Positions 1 through 10,986 of a stretch of 64,000 bases of DNA are shown one piece after another. Each line of letters starts with the position of its first letter. Positions within the stretch are counted from its first letter, which is position 1. The stretch spans positions 1,612,001 to 1,676,000 of the forward strand of contig NC_031673.1 in assembly GCF_001640025.1 (NCBI RefSeq), written 5' to 3'. Under the pieces are notes generated by a model. That model saw only the letters and a program-made list of their open reading frames with translations, ran no database searches and had not been told where the DNA came from. The stretch comes from Sugiyamaella lignohabitans (Eukaryota; Ascomycota; Dipodascomycetes; Dipodascales; Trichomonascaceae). Made by a program: the position numbers and the translations under genes.

Positions 1-786
1 GTTCAATATGTGGATACACCATACATCCAAATCAAAGACGGAAGGCATCCCATGGTAGACCAGCTTCTCTCTAGCGGTTCATTTGTCCCAAATAGTGTAG
101 ACATGTCTCATGACGTTAACAGAAGTTTGATAATCACTGGGCCCAATATGGGCGGAAAAAGCTCGTATGTGCGGCAGGTAGCGTTGATTTGTATAATGGC
201 CCAAATTGGGTGTTTCGTGCCTGCTGAGAGTGCTACTTTAGGCATTGTCGATGCTATTTATACTCGAATGGGTGCATACGATAATATGTTGGCTGGTGAA
301 TCTACTTTTATGGTCGAACTTAAAGAATGTGTGGATATAATTAACAATGCTACCGAGAGGTCGCTTGTGATTTTGGACGAAATTGGAAGAGGCACTGGCA
401 CTATGGATGGTGTGGGCATTGCACACGCAGTTTTATCCCACTTTATTACAGATATTAAGTCACTTACACTATTTGTTACTCATTATCCACTGCTGGCAGA
501 GTTTGAAAACGAATATCCTGGCATTGTTTCTAACCACCACATGGGATTTTTAGAAAGAGATGGCGAGTTTGGTAAGGAGATAACTTTCTTGTTTACATTG
601 GAAACAGGTATAGCTCATAGATCTTACGGACTCAATGTTGCACGGCTAGCAGGCGTCCCTTCGTCCATCCTACATCTAGCCAGAATTAAGTCAGAAGAGT
701 TGGAGAAAAGGCTAATAGCACGACGAAGTATGAAACAGGCAATTAAGGATGCCATCCAGTTAAAAAGGGCTCTTGTGACAACCTAA
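1..786 (+). CDS. MSH3: DNA mismatch repair protein Msh3, C-terminal part (5' end outside window)
   Basis: The reading frame is open from base 1, so the gene enters from the left and only about 261 C-terminal residues are visible. They hold the MutS ATPase domain: Walker [10 protein letters not shown] (about bases 139-165) and Walker [12 protein letters not shown] (about 364-396). The region around them reads closer to Msh3 than to Msh2 or Msh6, for example [10 protein letters not shown] before the Walker A and [11 protein letters not shown] after it. Msh3 pairs with Msh2 as MutS-beta and repairs insertion/deletion loops in the nucleus. Oddity: the segment after Walker B reads GRGTGTMDG, where MutS proteins usually have GRGTST(H/F)DG. 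The C-terminal helical region that contacts the partner is present and ends in a normal stop. The assignment to Msh3 within the MutS family is by recalled similarity. Confidence 0.9.
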   Translation, partial: VQYVDTPYIQIKDGRHPMVDQLLSSGSFVPNSVDMSHDVNRSLIITGPNMGGKSSYVRQVALICIMAQIGCFVPAESATLGIVDAIYTRMGAYDNMLAGESTFMVELKECVDIINNATERSLVILDEIGRGTGTMDGVGIAHAVLSHFITDIKSLTLFVTHYPLLAEFENEYPGIVSNHHMGFLERDGEFGKEITFLFTLETGIAHRSYGLNVARLAGVPSSILHLARIKSEELEKRLIARRSMKQAIKDAIQLKRALVTT

Positions 787-2142
787 AATGAAATCATAAT
801 ATCTCATCCTTATAATTATTTATTTATAAATGCGTTGTATATATGCTCACAAGACACGTGGTGAGATGGTTATGCTAGAGATAATAGTCGAAATGGCTAA
901 ATGGCGATAGCTATGGCTACTATGAGGGTCGCCGCGCCATATTGTAACTACATATACATGTAATTATCGTTCCTACGAACTGCTCATTTTATCAACTTTC
1001 TCTATCGCCTATATTCAGTGATTCAGTGGTAAAACTTAATTTGTTATTACTACATGCAGGTTGCCCAGCAGCCGAGACTCGCTGTAGCCGATAGTGGCAA
1101 AATCAGGGGGAGCTGCAGATGTGAGTGAGTATAATTGAGGAACGGCTGATATCATAGGCTCAAACATATAAATTAAACCTGAACTTCGATCAGCTCCACC
1201 AACACTTGAACATATTCCGCAAGGCCCAAGGAAACAAATCTGCGAGTGATGGGTGTTCTAATTTTCCTTTAGTATTTGTGTCCGCCCCAGGTCACACCTT
1301 AATATGGGCATTTCCAGCTGACAGCAAGTGTTAGCACATTCAATACACATTTAATAAACAATCCAGGACGAATATCCAGACTACTATCTCCAGCTGATCG
1401 TGTATAACTAACCAATATTCCCATCTGGTCGCATGGATTCTGGCTCATGTACACAAGAGTGCAACCATGGGTTCGCCCGACCATTATCTAATTTCTCCAG
1501 ACGGTCGAACTCAAGCCGTATTTCCGGGTGAAGATTCAAGCTGAATTAGCCAAACTAAAGTATCCTCTTGCTGATTGCGTCCACTAGTATCCCGATCTGG
1601 TGGCATGGGTTCTGGCTCATGGATGCAAGAGTGCACCCATAGGCTCGCCAGAGTGCAGTTTGAGCTTTTCCGCTATATCCCCTATTTACTACATTCCAAG
1701 CCATGAGTAAGTGAGATACAAATAAAATTATCTCATTCTCATTTATTCTTATGGTCAGAACCTCAAGAAACTAAATTGTCACCAGTTTTGACTGGCGCTA
1801 GACTTTATAATTCCTGCATAAAGTACTTTTGTACATAAAGAAACCAGGTTGTTTTTTACCAATGTGGACAACAAATGTTATAAGATCAAATTATTTTTGT
1901 TCCGAAGGATTCTCAGCTTCTAATGACGTTCTGCCCCTCACTAAACACTTTACTAGCTGACAGCTGATATTTGGAGGAGTTTTCTGTCTTTCCTCCCTCC
2001 CTCACCTGTATTTCTCAAGTCACATGACATGAATTTTTTCAGCGGCAAGGGTTACGAAGTCATTCGACCGAAATCGGCCCTTCAGATATTCCTGATTTTT
2101 ACTGGCTAGTTTTCTAACTAAACAATTCATCGGTTGTCAAAA
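787..2142. other. intergenic region between MSH3 and LYS12
   Basis: About 1.36 kb without a convincing gene. It holds the MSH3 3' flank, an imperfect direct repeat (1420-1479 and 1592-1651, listed separately) and the LYS12 promoter. The 120 bases before the LYS12 start include pyrimidine-rich tracts typical of a yeast promoter. A TCCGAAGGA word at 1901-1909 resembles the TCCnnnGGA core bound by Lys14-type regulators of lysine genes, but it departs from the full consensus at one position. No tRNA or other RNA gene was recognised. Confidence 0.6.
1420..1651. repeat. imperfect direct repeat, two copies of about 60 bp
   Basis: Copies at about 1420-1479 and 1592-1651 share blocks such as ATCTGG, GCATGG, TTCTGGCTCATG, CAAGAGTGCA and CCCAT/CCAT followed by GGnTCGCC, with scattered substitutions. 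Neither copy sits in a plausible gene. They may be remains of a duplicated regulatory or mobile sequence. Function is unknown. Confidence 0.7.
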
Positions 2143-3537
<1,395 letters not shown>

Positions 3538-4069
3538 TTCAGATGATCAACTGTAAGATATTTAGTATATAGGCCAAATCCATGAACATAATGATCTACG
3601 GTAGTTTTTTTAAGTTAATCTTTTTGTTTTCATTCTTGCCCTTTTAGCAGTTCATCTACAAGAGATTACTGGGGGTAGTGGTTTATGGCTCTGAAGAAGC
3701 GAAATAGAACGAACCAGGAACAACATGTGCTAGTGATAAAGAGAGTTAACTGCAAAGTCAGTTTCCTATATCCTTTCGTCAAAAACCGTTGTTATCAAAA
3801 GCTTATCGGCGATAGATGTTAGGGTAAAGCTTATGGTGTAATGCAATCCAAGTCCGCATTATAGGAAAAAGGGGCCTCATTTTCTCATTTTCTGTTCTCT
3901 ATTATATTACTTCAAGCCAGAGAGGCAAAAGTGATCAAATCGAACGATTAGTCTGGAAAGGGAGTTTGCGGTTTGCAGACGCCTCAGTGTAGCTATAAGT
4001 GATAATAGCAGCTAAGGGATAAATAGGCAGTGATTCTGAAACCAACTTTATCATTATTGATAGAATACC
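3538..4069. other. intergenic region LYS12-SLX8
   Basis: About 530 bases of AT-rich sequence between two + strand genes. It must hold the LYS12 3' end signals and the SLX8 promoter. No RNA gene, repeat or clear operator was recognised. Confidence 0.5.
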
Positions 4070-5131
4070 ATGACTAATGACGAGGCCCCTGAAAAAGGAG
4101 GAGACTCCTCAAGGAATTTAACAGGACTATTTGAGACTTCTCAACAACACAGACATCGAAAAATATACTCTCAAAGTTCACAGAGTCAATCTACTAGTAC
4201 TAACCCTGAGAATGACAATGAAGTTGGCAGCTTATCACCAAAACGCAAACGCCGGAGAAGGAGCAGTCTGGCTGAACTTGGTAGACTAGTAAGAGGATCT
4301 GATCCAGTACCTATGGGTGACAGTTCAGCTGTAGCTGAATTGTTGGAGCCAGCCGTCAGTGAGAATACCGAACAAGATCATAATGCTGTTCCACCCGAAA
4401 TAATCGAGGTTGAAATCCGATTAGATTCTCTTGGAGGAGAAGGAGGTAATATGATCTATCCAATTCCGACGGATACTGTGCCAGCTGCTCCAGTTGACCA
4501 AGACTATCAGGGTGCTGCTGCAGAAGATCTATCTGCAGACGATGAGGTAATTCCAGTTGACACTGGGTCTGGGTCCGAACAACCAGAATTAATAAGATCT
4601 AGTCGTAGTATTAATTTACGAACCAGGGATCGGGGAGATAGCCGCTCTCTGGCTCGTGACCGCAGAGCATACCAGAAAAGGATTGAAATGCCACGGACTT
4701 CATCTTATTCACCTATAGACCTAACTGATGATGGTATGGACTTTGCAGAAGTAATTGATATTGCCGATGACGAGGAGGATGGCATTCTCACCACCAAACA
4801 GTTGAAAAATGATGCTCCCACAGAGCTGAACGAAAGAGCAGGGTTTCGCCAAGCAACCTGCTGTGTTTGCTTTGAATCTCCAAAAATTGTTGCAATAACT
4901 GTGTGTGGTCACTTTTACTGTTCAAAATGTGTGTTTCGTGCGCTAACTATATCTCCTCGTGCTACCACTACTTATGGAGAATGCAGTGTTTGCAGGACTA
5001 AGATGGCATATACTGCAGTTAAGTTCTTGGAGCTCAAGTTGAGGCCCCGGAAGCGTGAGTTGTCTAAAAACGACGCACCTGTTCTGCCTGAAAATACTAG
5101 TACTCCTGTGGTTGCCACTGACTTGGAATGA
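4070..5131 (+). CDS. SLX8: SUMO-targeted ubiquitin ligase subunit Slx8-like, RING finger
   Basis: 353 residues. The C-terminus (about 263-310) is a C3HC4 RING: CCVCFESP, then CGHFYCSKC, then CSVCRTKM, followed by a basic tail (LKLRPRKREL), the layout of yeast Slx8, where the RING is also C-terminal and followed by a Lys/Arg tail. Upstream lie acid-flanked hydrophobic SUMO-interacting-type motifs: PEIIEVEIRL (about 110-118), PIDLTDD (about 215-221) and VIDIADDEED (about 228-237). These fit a ligase that ubiquitinates SUMO-conjugated proteins during DNA repair, usually with Slx5. A basic cluster KRKRRRRSS near residue 60 is a likely nuclear signal. No intron is needed. Alternative: another short nuclear RING protein. 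The RING and SIM combination makes Slx8 the best call. Confidence 0.8.
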   Translation: MTNDEAPEKGGDSSRNLTGLFETSQQHRHRKIYSQSSQSQSTSTNPENDNEVGSLSPKRKRRRRSSLAELGRLVRGSDPVPMGDSSAVAELLEPAVSENTEQDHNAVPPEIIEVEIRLDSLGGEGGNMIYPIPTDTVPAAPVDQDYQGAAAEDLSADDEVIPVDTGSGSEQPELIRSSRSINLRTRDRGDSRSLARDRRAYQKRIEMPRTSSYSPIDLTDDGMDFAEVIDIADDEEDGILTTKQLKNDAPTELNERAGFRQATCCVCFESPKIVAITVCGHFYCSKCVFRALTISPRATTTYGECSVCRTKMAYTAVKFLELKLRPRKRELSKNDAPVLPENTSTPVVATDLE

Positions 5132-5492
5132 AATAAACATACTCTATGTGATGCGCTCACCAATATTGCTACCAATATAAGATCCGTTGCTAACTAATGA
5201 CCTAATGACTATAACTTATCGTATAACATAATATTTCACTTTTCTTACATCTAAATAAACTGGCGACCCTGTCCACTGCCCAGTGGAGGTTATATGGAAG
5301 AGAGCGGTGTTCTCTACCCAGTGCTATAATTCCATTATATTAACGATAAATGCTAAACTATGGAGCCAGAATTATGACAGAATACAATTAATTTAGATTC
5401 TAGGCATAACCAGCTCAAATGCAGCGACAGGAACACCAGGATATGGGACGAAGTACCAGGCTCCAGAGCCACAACTCGCCCAAGTATTAGTG
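5132..5492. other. tail-to-tail spacer SLX8/RCM1
   Basis: About 360 bases between convergent genes, AT-rich, and expected to hold both 3' ends. Nothing else was recognised. Confidence 0.5.
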
Positions 5493-6972
5493 TTAATCAA
5501 ATCCGGTCCACTCCTCGTCGTCTTCTTCTCCCTGAGTAGACGGGCCATTTATTTCAACTGGGTCACCAATACTATGGCCGTCAGTTGTGACACGATCAAA
5601 ACAGGCTGCAAAAAAACCAATGCCGCCGTCTTCTTTGGGAAGAGCACGAACGCATCCTTCTGCCAGTTCCTCAGCAGAATCCATGCCTTCAAATTCAGCT
5701 GGCCAGCCTCTGCGATGCCAATTGGGTAACACGCCATGTTTACGTCTCAAAGTCCAACCTCGAGCTCTAATATCAGGGTCTTCCAGGAGTTTTCTAACCA
5801 CCTGCTCATTTTCTTCTGCGTGTATAGAGCAGGTTGAATACACCACTGTCTTGGCAGAGGGAAAGCTCATAGCATGTGACACAATCTTAAACTGAAAATT
5901 TGATAGTTTGTGTAGTCGAAACTTATCAGCCTGCTCATCTTTCTCTTTATTATTCTCTTCTTCAAAACCTCGGCCAAAAATGCCTGACCCTGAACATGAT
6001 GGATCTACAACTAGTCCTGTAACATCCTTGAGTTCTGAACTAGAAGGGTCGCATTCTGTAAAATCGCCTACTTTGATTTTGACACAGCTGCCAGCTCCGG
6101 CCATGGCGACCATTTTCTTCAAGATTTCGGCTCGTTTCGGGTCTCTTTCGAATGCAGTTATGGAGTTTTTCGTATTTTGAACGAATGAGGCCAAATGAGT
6201 AGTCTTATTTCCTGGAGCAGAACAAGCATCCACAAGAATATCACCAGGCTTGGGGTTAAGAATCGTTGCCGGAAAGCAAGAAGCTCTGTCTTGTATGATG
6301 ATCTTTCCTGTTTGATAGGGAGGCATTTTTGATACTTTCTCTGATGGATGAATTCCATACAAAAAGGGCACATGTGGATCTATAAATATCTTGCCGGAAC
6401 TAGTCAGTTTGTCGATAGTATCGACACGTTCATAATTTGAAAAAAAGGTCTCCAATGGGTCCTCTTGACATTTTATGTTATTCCTGCGAATCCATCGAAC
6501 TGGTGCTGCCAAAATCGTTAGTTCATCAACCAATAACCCGCAAATCAATCCATCTTTCCCACTTACTTTCATCATCTACAGACACTGAGCTTGTACTCTG
6601 AATTTTGTGTTTAATTTTGTATTTTACCAGCTCTGCTTTGAGCCGTGTTTTGTGCCTCAACACTGCGTCTTTCAAGGGATTCTTTCCGCAATTGATCCGT
6701 CCCGACTTCGATAAAAGCAAATCTTGGCACATTAGAAGCGCTACTGGAGCCGTAAGACGCTTCTCTGCTTTTAAAAGACCCGCTGCTTTAATCACATCTG
6801 TCAGAAGAGCTTTATATTTCAGTGTCTCGGACACCAACGCATACACTTGCTTTGGATCGCATTTTAAAGTTTTCTTGTTGTCTTTTTCATACTTGGAGTA
6901 CAGAATGGTACGCAAAGTTCCCGACTGGCCCTTGCTATCAAGGAACTGAGCTGCTTCTTTATACAAACTCAT
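5493..6972 (-). CDS. RCM1: 25S rRNA (cytosine-5) methyltransferase Rcm1/NSUN5 (2 exons)
   Basis: Exons 6567-6972 and 5493-6505 join to 472 residues. The 61-bp intron has donor GTAAGT, branch AACTAAC-like and acceptor GGCAG. Splicing gives SVDDE-T-PVRWIRRNN, which matches the Rcm1 core, whereas unspliced reading hits a stop. The protein is a NOP2/Sun-family SAM enzyme that methylates a conserved cytosine of large-subunit rRNA in the nucleolus. Visible motifs are the SAM-binding SAPGNKT (about 231-237), DPSCSGSG with the motif IV Cys (about 306), and STCSIHAEEN with the motif VI catalytic Cys (about 361). The C-terminal ALPKEDGGIGFFAACF is also typical. An RRPE-like word lies about 70 bp upstream of the start. 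Confidence 0.95.
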
Positions 6973-7040
6973 CTTCTCAGTGCTAGTTTTTAAGGGAAGG
7001 TGAAGATTCCCCTGGTGCTTCTACTTATGATGAACGGCTG

Positions 7041-7049
7041 AAATTTTTC
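7041..7049 (-). promoter_or_regulatory. RRPE-like word upstream of RCM1
   Basis: GAAAAATTT on the minus strand, about 70 bp before the RCM1 start, matches the core of the ribosomal RNA processing element TGAAAAWTTT known from yeast ribosome-biogenesis promoters. Short AT-rich words occur by chance, so this is supportive only. Confidence 0.4.
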
Positions 7050-7262
7050 GTGATCGGCGAGAATAGCGCAGGGTCCATGCAGGGACCTATGAGCAAGACT
7101 TTCTGGCTCTAGGCTCTAAAGATCTACTAGACTCTATATCTTTTGCTTCGCTGAAAATCTAGAGACTGCCGGAACGAGAGGTAAGATACTATTGCCAACA
7201 ATTAATTTGCTGCAGACTATGCTAATTTTTATAAAAAGTTTTAGACGTTAGATACATATATT

Positions 7263-8906
7263 CTAGTCGTCAGAAGTATCAGAGTCAAATTCATAGCCCC
7301 ATGAATATCCCTCAGACATTGTACTTAGCGTGTCCTTAAGTTGCTCGCGCTCGTCACTACCTCGGTCGAAGCGCGACACAAAGTTGGCCATATCTGTAAG
7401 AGTCGAACCAGCTTCAGTGGTGATGGAAAAGCTTGAGTATAAAGAGTCGGTACCAGTAATTATACCGGAAGGAAATGATGATGGTTGTGCAAATTGAAAG
7501 TCTTCTTGTTTCAATTCTGAAAGGTTTCGTTCTAAAGTACCCTGATCAAGCAACTGCTGCTTATCGAAGTATTTCTCCAGAAGGTCAGTTCTATTCGAAT
7601 CAATTTTAGCAACTTGGTCTACAAAGTCCCAAGGTGAAGCACCTGATTTAAGATCCACAATCCCGTAATTGTTGACTGCAGGTTTGAGAGATGGAGTGGG
7701 CTTTGGCAATCTTACAACAGCATACTTTGAGAAGTAGCGAGCAGCACGCACTTTTTTTCGAGGAGTCAAAGAAGGCATGGTAAGTACAGTTGAAAAGTCA
7801 ATCAACGGTAGGCTTGAAGTGGCAGAAACAGCAGTAACTACTTTCCGTTCCTCTGCACCATTAGTGAGCGAGTTTGCTAGTGTCGACATAGAGACGCGCG
7901 AATTGCCCCGCAGACTTGAAAGTACCGACATTGGCTCGTAAACCATATTATAAAGTGCTGTTTTCTGCCAAGTAGTAAGAGGTAGTCCTATTTGTTTTGA
8001 CAACTCCGCAGGAAATTGATCTAGTTTTGGTAGTGAAAGCGGTACAAACAAGGTGCTATTTTCTATTAACCCTGCAGTGGACTTTATTCTTGACATGGTA
8101 TCATATATGCTAAGCTTCTTGCCATTTAAATCTTGATCATACAGTCCCCATACAAAGCGGGGTACTTTGGGACAATAATCGTCTATGATGTCAGATAGCA
8201 TGCATTCAGTAAAACCACCCCAGGCTGAATCTACATCCGTAGAAATCACTAGGCCATCCAGAGAATCACATTGCTCAAGAATTGGTCTAAATGATCTATC
8301 AAGATATTCCTTATCATTTTCAGCTTGAATCTGGTTCCATTGGCTGATACCAATATCATAGCCGTTGAAGGAAGCAGTAGATGCAGATGTGGGAGATGAT
8401 GGTGTCGGATCAGACTCTCCGCTCCCTCTTGGACGGCCCTTGGGATATCGTATTGGATCATATTCCCAGTCTTTTAAGACTAGTTTCGACTTGGGATGAT
8501 AATCAACTCGAATATAATCAGACCAATACAAGGTATTGGTTTTATTTAGTTTTGGATCGGTCAAGTTTCCTGAGTCGAGTGATTTCTGATATTCGCTAGT
8601 CGTTACTTGTTTCCGGGCGATTCTATCCGGCTCACCACCTTCCCAAATATCTCGACTTGGAATAGAACTATTGTTGTCCGAATAAGCACCGGAATATTGT
8701 TTCAATGCGCCAAATCCACCCTGGAAATCCCAAACCAAAGCTCGAGGGGTGTATCCAATGCCTTGCTGAAACCGCACAGTGGGATCTACTTTGGAATCTG
8801 CTACCTCAGAATCCGAGTAAACAAAATACGACTCCTGCGCATTATAGAAATGAGAATTGAGGTGATTGGATATGGGAGATAGTGATAGATGAATTACCTC
8901 GTGCAT
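7263..8906 (-). CDS. DML1: Dml1/Misato-type protein, mitochondrial DNA inheritance
   Basis: 547 residues from the second in-frame ATG (8906), chosen because the conserved family N-terminus MHEVIHLSLSPISNHLNSHFYN starts there. The frame remains open to an earlier ATG at 8939. Dml1/Misato proteins combine a tubulin/FtsZ-like N-terminal segment with a second tubulin-like segment, and in yeast they are needed for mitochondrial DNA partitioning and morphology. Visible support includes TPRALVWDFQGGFGALKQYSG in the N-terminal segment and LDGLVISTDVDSAWGGFTECMLSDIIDDYCPK in the middle. The C-terminus is acidic and probably disordered. The gene is transcribed away from RRP46, with about 1.1 kb between the two starts. 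Confidence 0.88.
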   Translation of the reverse strand: MHEVIHLSLSPISNHLNSHFYNAQESYFVYSDSEVADSKVDPTVRFQQGIGYTPRALVWDFQGGFGALKQYSGAYSDNNSSIPSRDIWEGGEPDRIARKQVTTSEYQKSLDSGNLTDPKLNKTNTLYWSDYIRVDYHPKSKLVLKDWEYDPIRYPKGRPRGSGESDPTPSSPTSASTASFNGYDIGISQWNQIQAENDKEYLDRSFRPILEQCDSLDGLVISTDVDSAWGGFTECMLSDIIDDYCPKVPRFVWGLYDQDLNGKKLSIYDTMSRIKSTAGLIENSTLFVPLSLPKLDQFPAELSKQIGLPLTTWQKTALYNMVYEPMSVLSSLRGNSRVSMSTLANSLTNGAEERKVVTAVSATSSLPLIDFSTVLTMPSLTPRKKVRAARYFSKYAVVRLPKPTPSLKPAVNNYGIVDLKSGASPWDFVDQVAKIDSNRTDLLEKYFDKQQLLDQGTLERNLSELKQEDFQFAQPSSFPSGIITGTDSLYSSFSITTEAGSTLTDMANFVSRFDRGSDEREQLKDTLSTMSEGYSWGYEFDSDTSDD

Positions 8907-9517
8907 CGTAGAAAGCTCTGGTCCGTCAACAACCTCCAAGACTATGATGATGGTTTCGGCAGTAGACTTTGAACATCACGTGATAGGCACTTTCATTATG
9001 TTCCTATTGATCCCTATCTTTAGCAACAACCTCCGCTCAGACGCTGGTCTATGTCTTATTTGACAGAGCCTCAGATTGTTGCTTTGGAACTCTCGAGGGT
9101 TGTGACGAATGGAAATTTTCCTTGTCAGTATCGGTTTTGGGGAAGGAAAAAACTGGCTTAGGATGGGGTCATGGCAATTAGATATCTGCCTGGTTATATC
9201 GTCCACAGCCTGATAGACCCCGTTTTCAGTATGTAAACAATACTCTCAGCATGTTCGCTTGTAGCAAAAATTAAAAGAGATTCTAGAAAGACAGAAGCAC
9301 CAAAGATGGTGCCAGTACAAAGATCAAGTTATAGCTACTATTCTATTTATTAGTTACCTTTGAGCAAAATATCTTTGAGGATTTCAAACAGAAATCTAGC
9401 GGCTACTTAAATCTGCTGACTTCTCTCTATATTTATATTCAAGAAACGACTACATGCCATGGTGCCACAAGGTTTAGGTGCATTCTGCGGCACAGGGATT
9501 ATAGAACTTATTCCAAA

Positions 9518-9629
9518 CTGATAAAATCCCTGGAAATTTTTGTGCCAGTACTGATCATTTACTTCTTGAAGAAATTTCCATCCTGATAATCCCTGCAAAT
9601 GCTCATGCCAGTACTGGTCAATTATTTCT
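9518..9629. repeat. imperfect tandem repeat, two copies of about 48 bp
   Basis: Both copies read CTGATAA...TCCCTG.AAAT, then TGCCAGTACTG, then TCA..TA.TTCT. The shared TGCCAGTACTG block is near-palindromic around AGTACT. The copies are 65 bp apart start to start, in the DML1/RRP46 promoter region, and could be duplicated regulator sites. Confidence 0.65.
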
Positions 9630-9923
9630 ATTTACAGAGATGTTTACTCAGCTATCTTTACCATCAGTCATTCTGCACCATCTGATAAGTTTGATGACGG
9701 CTCCAGGAAGACAACTAGACGTGTTGAAAATCATACCTTAGAACAGCACAAGAAAATACCTAAATTTCTAAACGTCTGATATTCACATAACCTGATACAC
9801 TCTCTAATTGTGAACAAAGATATGATTAAATTATCTGTCAATCCCTGTTTGTGGGTTGAGGGCTGCATTACCCCTGGCATTTCCTTCCTGTGTGAAAAAT
9901 GCGGCTTGTGAAGGTGCATAAAA

Positions 9924-9932
9924 TGAAAATTT
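9924..9932 (+). promoter_or_regulatory. RRPE-like word upstream of RRP46
   Basis: TGAAAATTT matches the TGAAAAWTTT core of the rRNA-processing element and lies about 68 bp before the RRP46 start, a usual position. It is also seen upstream of other ribosome/translation genes in this window. Confidence 0.4.
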
Positions 9933-9999
9933 AAGGACCTGTGTGCACATTGAAGTGGTTGAGGAAGGGGTTGCCGTGAACTATTTGTTATTAAGTATA

Positions 10000-10683
10000 A
10001 TGACAGTAACGAGCACGAAACCAATTGCGTCAACCGGCATTCTACCTAGTGTAGACGGTTCAGCTGAGTGGAATTATGGACAGACAAAGGTTATTTGCTC
10101 GGTCTCTGGTCCTATGGAGGTGAAGATTCGAGACGAGATCCCGAATGCTACTACTTTAGAGCTGGTTGTAAGGCCAGTAGCCGGACTTTCCACTACTCGT
10201 GAGACACTCATCGAGGATAGACTTTATTGTGCGTTGTCATCGGTTGTACTAAGACATATTCATCCTCGGTCCCTGGTGCAAATTGTGGTACAAGTCATGG
10301 AGGCAGGCGAATCATCGAAGTTTGTTTGCCGAGAACTGGCGGCCAGTATTAATTCGTCAAATCTTGCTCTTGTTGATGCTGGAGTTCCTTTACAAGGTCT
10401 TGTAGTTGCGACTAGCATTGCCATTTTAAACGATGACAAACATAGCTTAATCGTAGAACCTTCGCACCAAGATTTGGAAGCCAGTGTTTCGTCGCATGTT
10501 GTCGCATACGAGTTTGTCGATAAAGAGCCACAGCGCCTCCTCCTGTGCGAAAGCACCGGTCAGTTCAGTGAAGAAGAGGTATACGAAGTGCTTGAAAGGG
10601 CCTTAGAAGGATGCAACACTGTGTACCAATCTGTGAGAGGCACATTAGAACAGAAAGTTAGTAAGGACTTTGTGTGGCGGTAA
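10000..10683 (+). CDS. RRP46: exosome core subunit Rrp46 (RNase PH-like)
   Basis: 227 residues from ATG 10000. An open frame reaches 9943 through a non-ATG start, but MTVTSTKPIASTGILPSVDGSAEWNYG aligns with the Rrp46 N-terminus. The protein is one of six RNase PH-fold ring subunits of the nuclear/cytoplasmic RNA exosome, catalytically inactive in yeasts and needed for 3'-5' RNA processing, including 5.8S rRNA. Family marks visible are DGSAEWNYGQTKVICSVSGPMEVK, ELVVRPVAGLSTTRE and INSSNLALVDAGVPL. Length fits the family (about 220-250). It sits tail to tail with VAS1. Confidence 0.93.
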   Translation: MTVTSTKPIASTGILPSVDGSAEWNYGQTKVICSVSGPMEVKIRDEIPNATTLELVVRPVAGLSTTRETLIEDRLYCALSSVVLRHIHPRSLVQIVVQVMEAGESSKFVCRELAASINSSNLALVDAGVPLQGLVVATSIAILNDDKHSLIVEPSHQDLEASVSSHVVAYEFVDKEPQRLLLCESTGQFSEEEVYEVLERALEGCNTVYQSVRGTLEQKVSKDFVWR

Positions 10684-10986
10684 TTCTGTCGGCCATTTTG
10701 TTCTATTACTTAATTATCTACTATTTATTTTACTATTATCAAGTCAGTTTTCCTTCTTACCATTAATCCAAGAACCTGACTTTTTCTGCTGGGGTTTTTA
10801 CAAAAGTACCGCGACTCACATGAAGCAAAACAAAATGAATCCGATTTGGTTCAAGCTCTACTGCCAAGTAGAGGTGACGGCTCCCAGGGCAGGGTCCAAA
10901 AGCCAGAGAACATCTGAAAAATTTCAACAGGAATCCACGAAACATATGCTAAAAATAAAATATATTATATTAATTAATCAATTACT
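10684..10986. other. tail-to-tail spacer RRP46/VAS1
   Basis: About 300 bases between convergent genes with AT-rich 3'-end-type sequence near both stops. No gene or RNA was recognised. Confidence 0.5.

Larger units (their letters stand above)
8907..9999. other. divergent promoter region DML1/RRP46
   Basis: About 1.1 kb between divergent genes. It contains two diverged copies of a ~48-bp repeat (9518-9566 and 9583-9629) and an RRPE-like word close to RRP46. No RNA gene was recognised. Confidence 0.5.

Noticed and set aside
5493..6575. Frameshift or pseudogene reading of RCM1 (two overlapping frames)
   Set aside because: A 61-bp intron with perfect donor, ACTAAC branch and CAG acceptor restores the full conserved protein.
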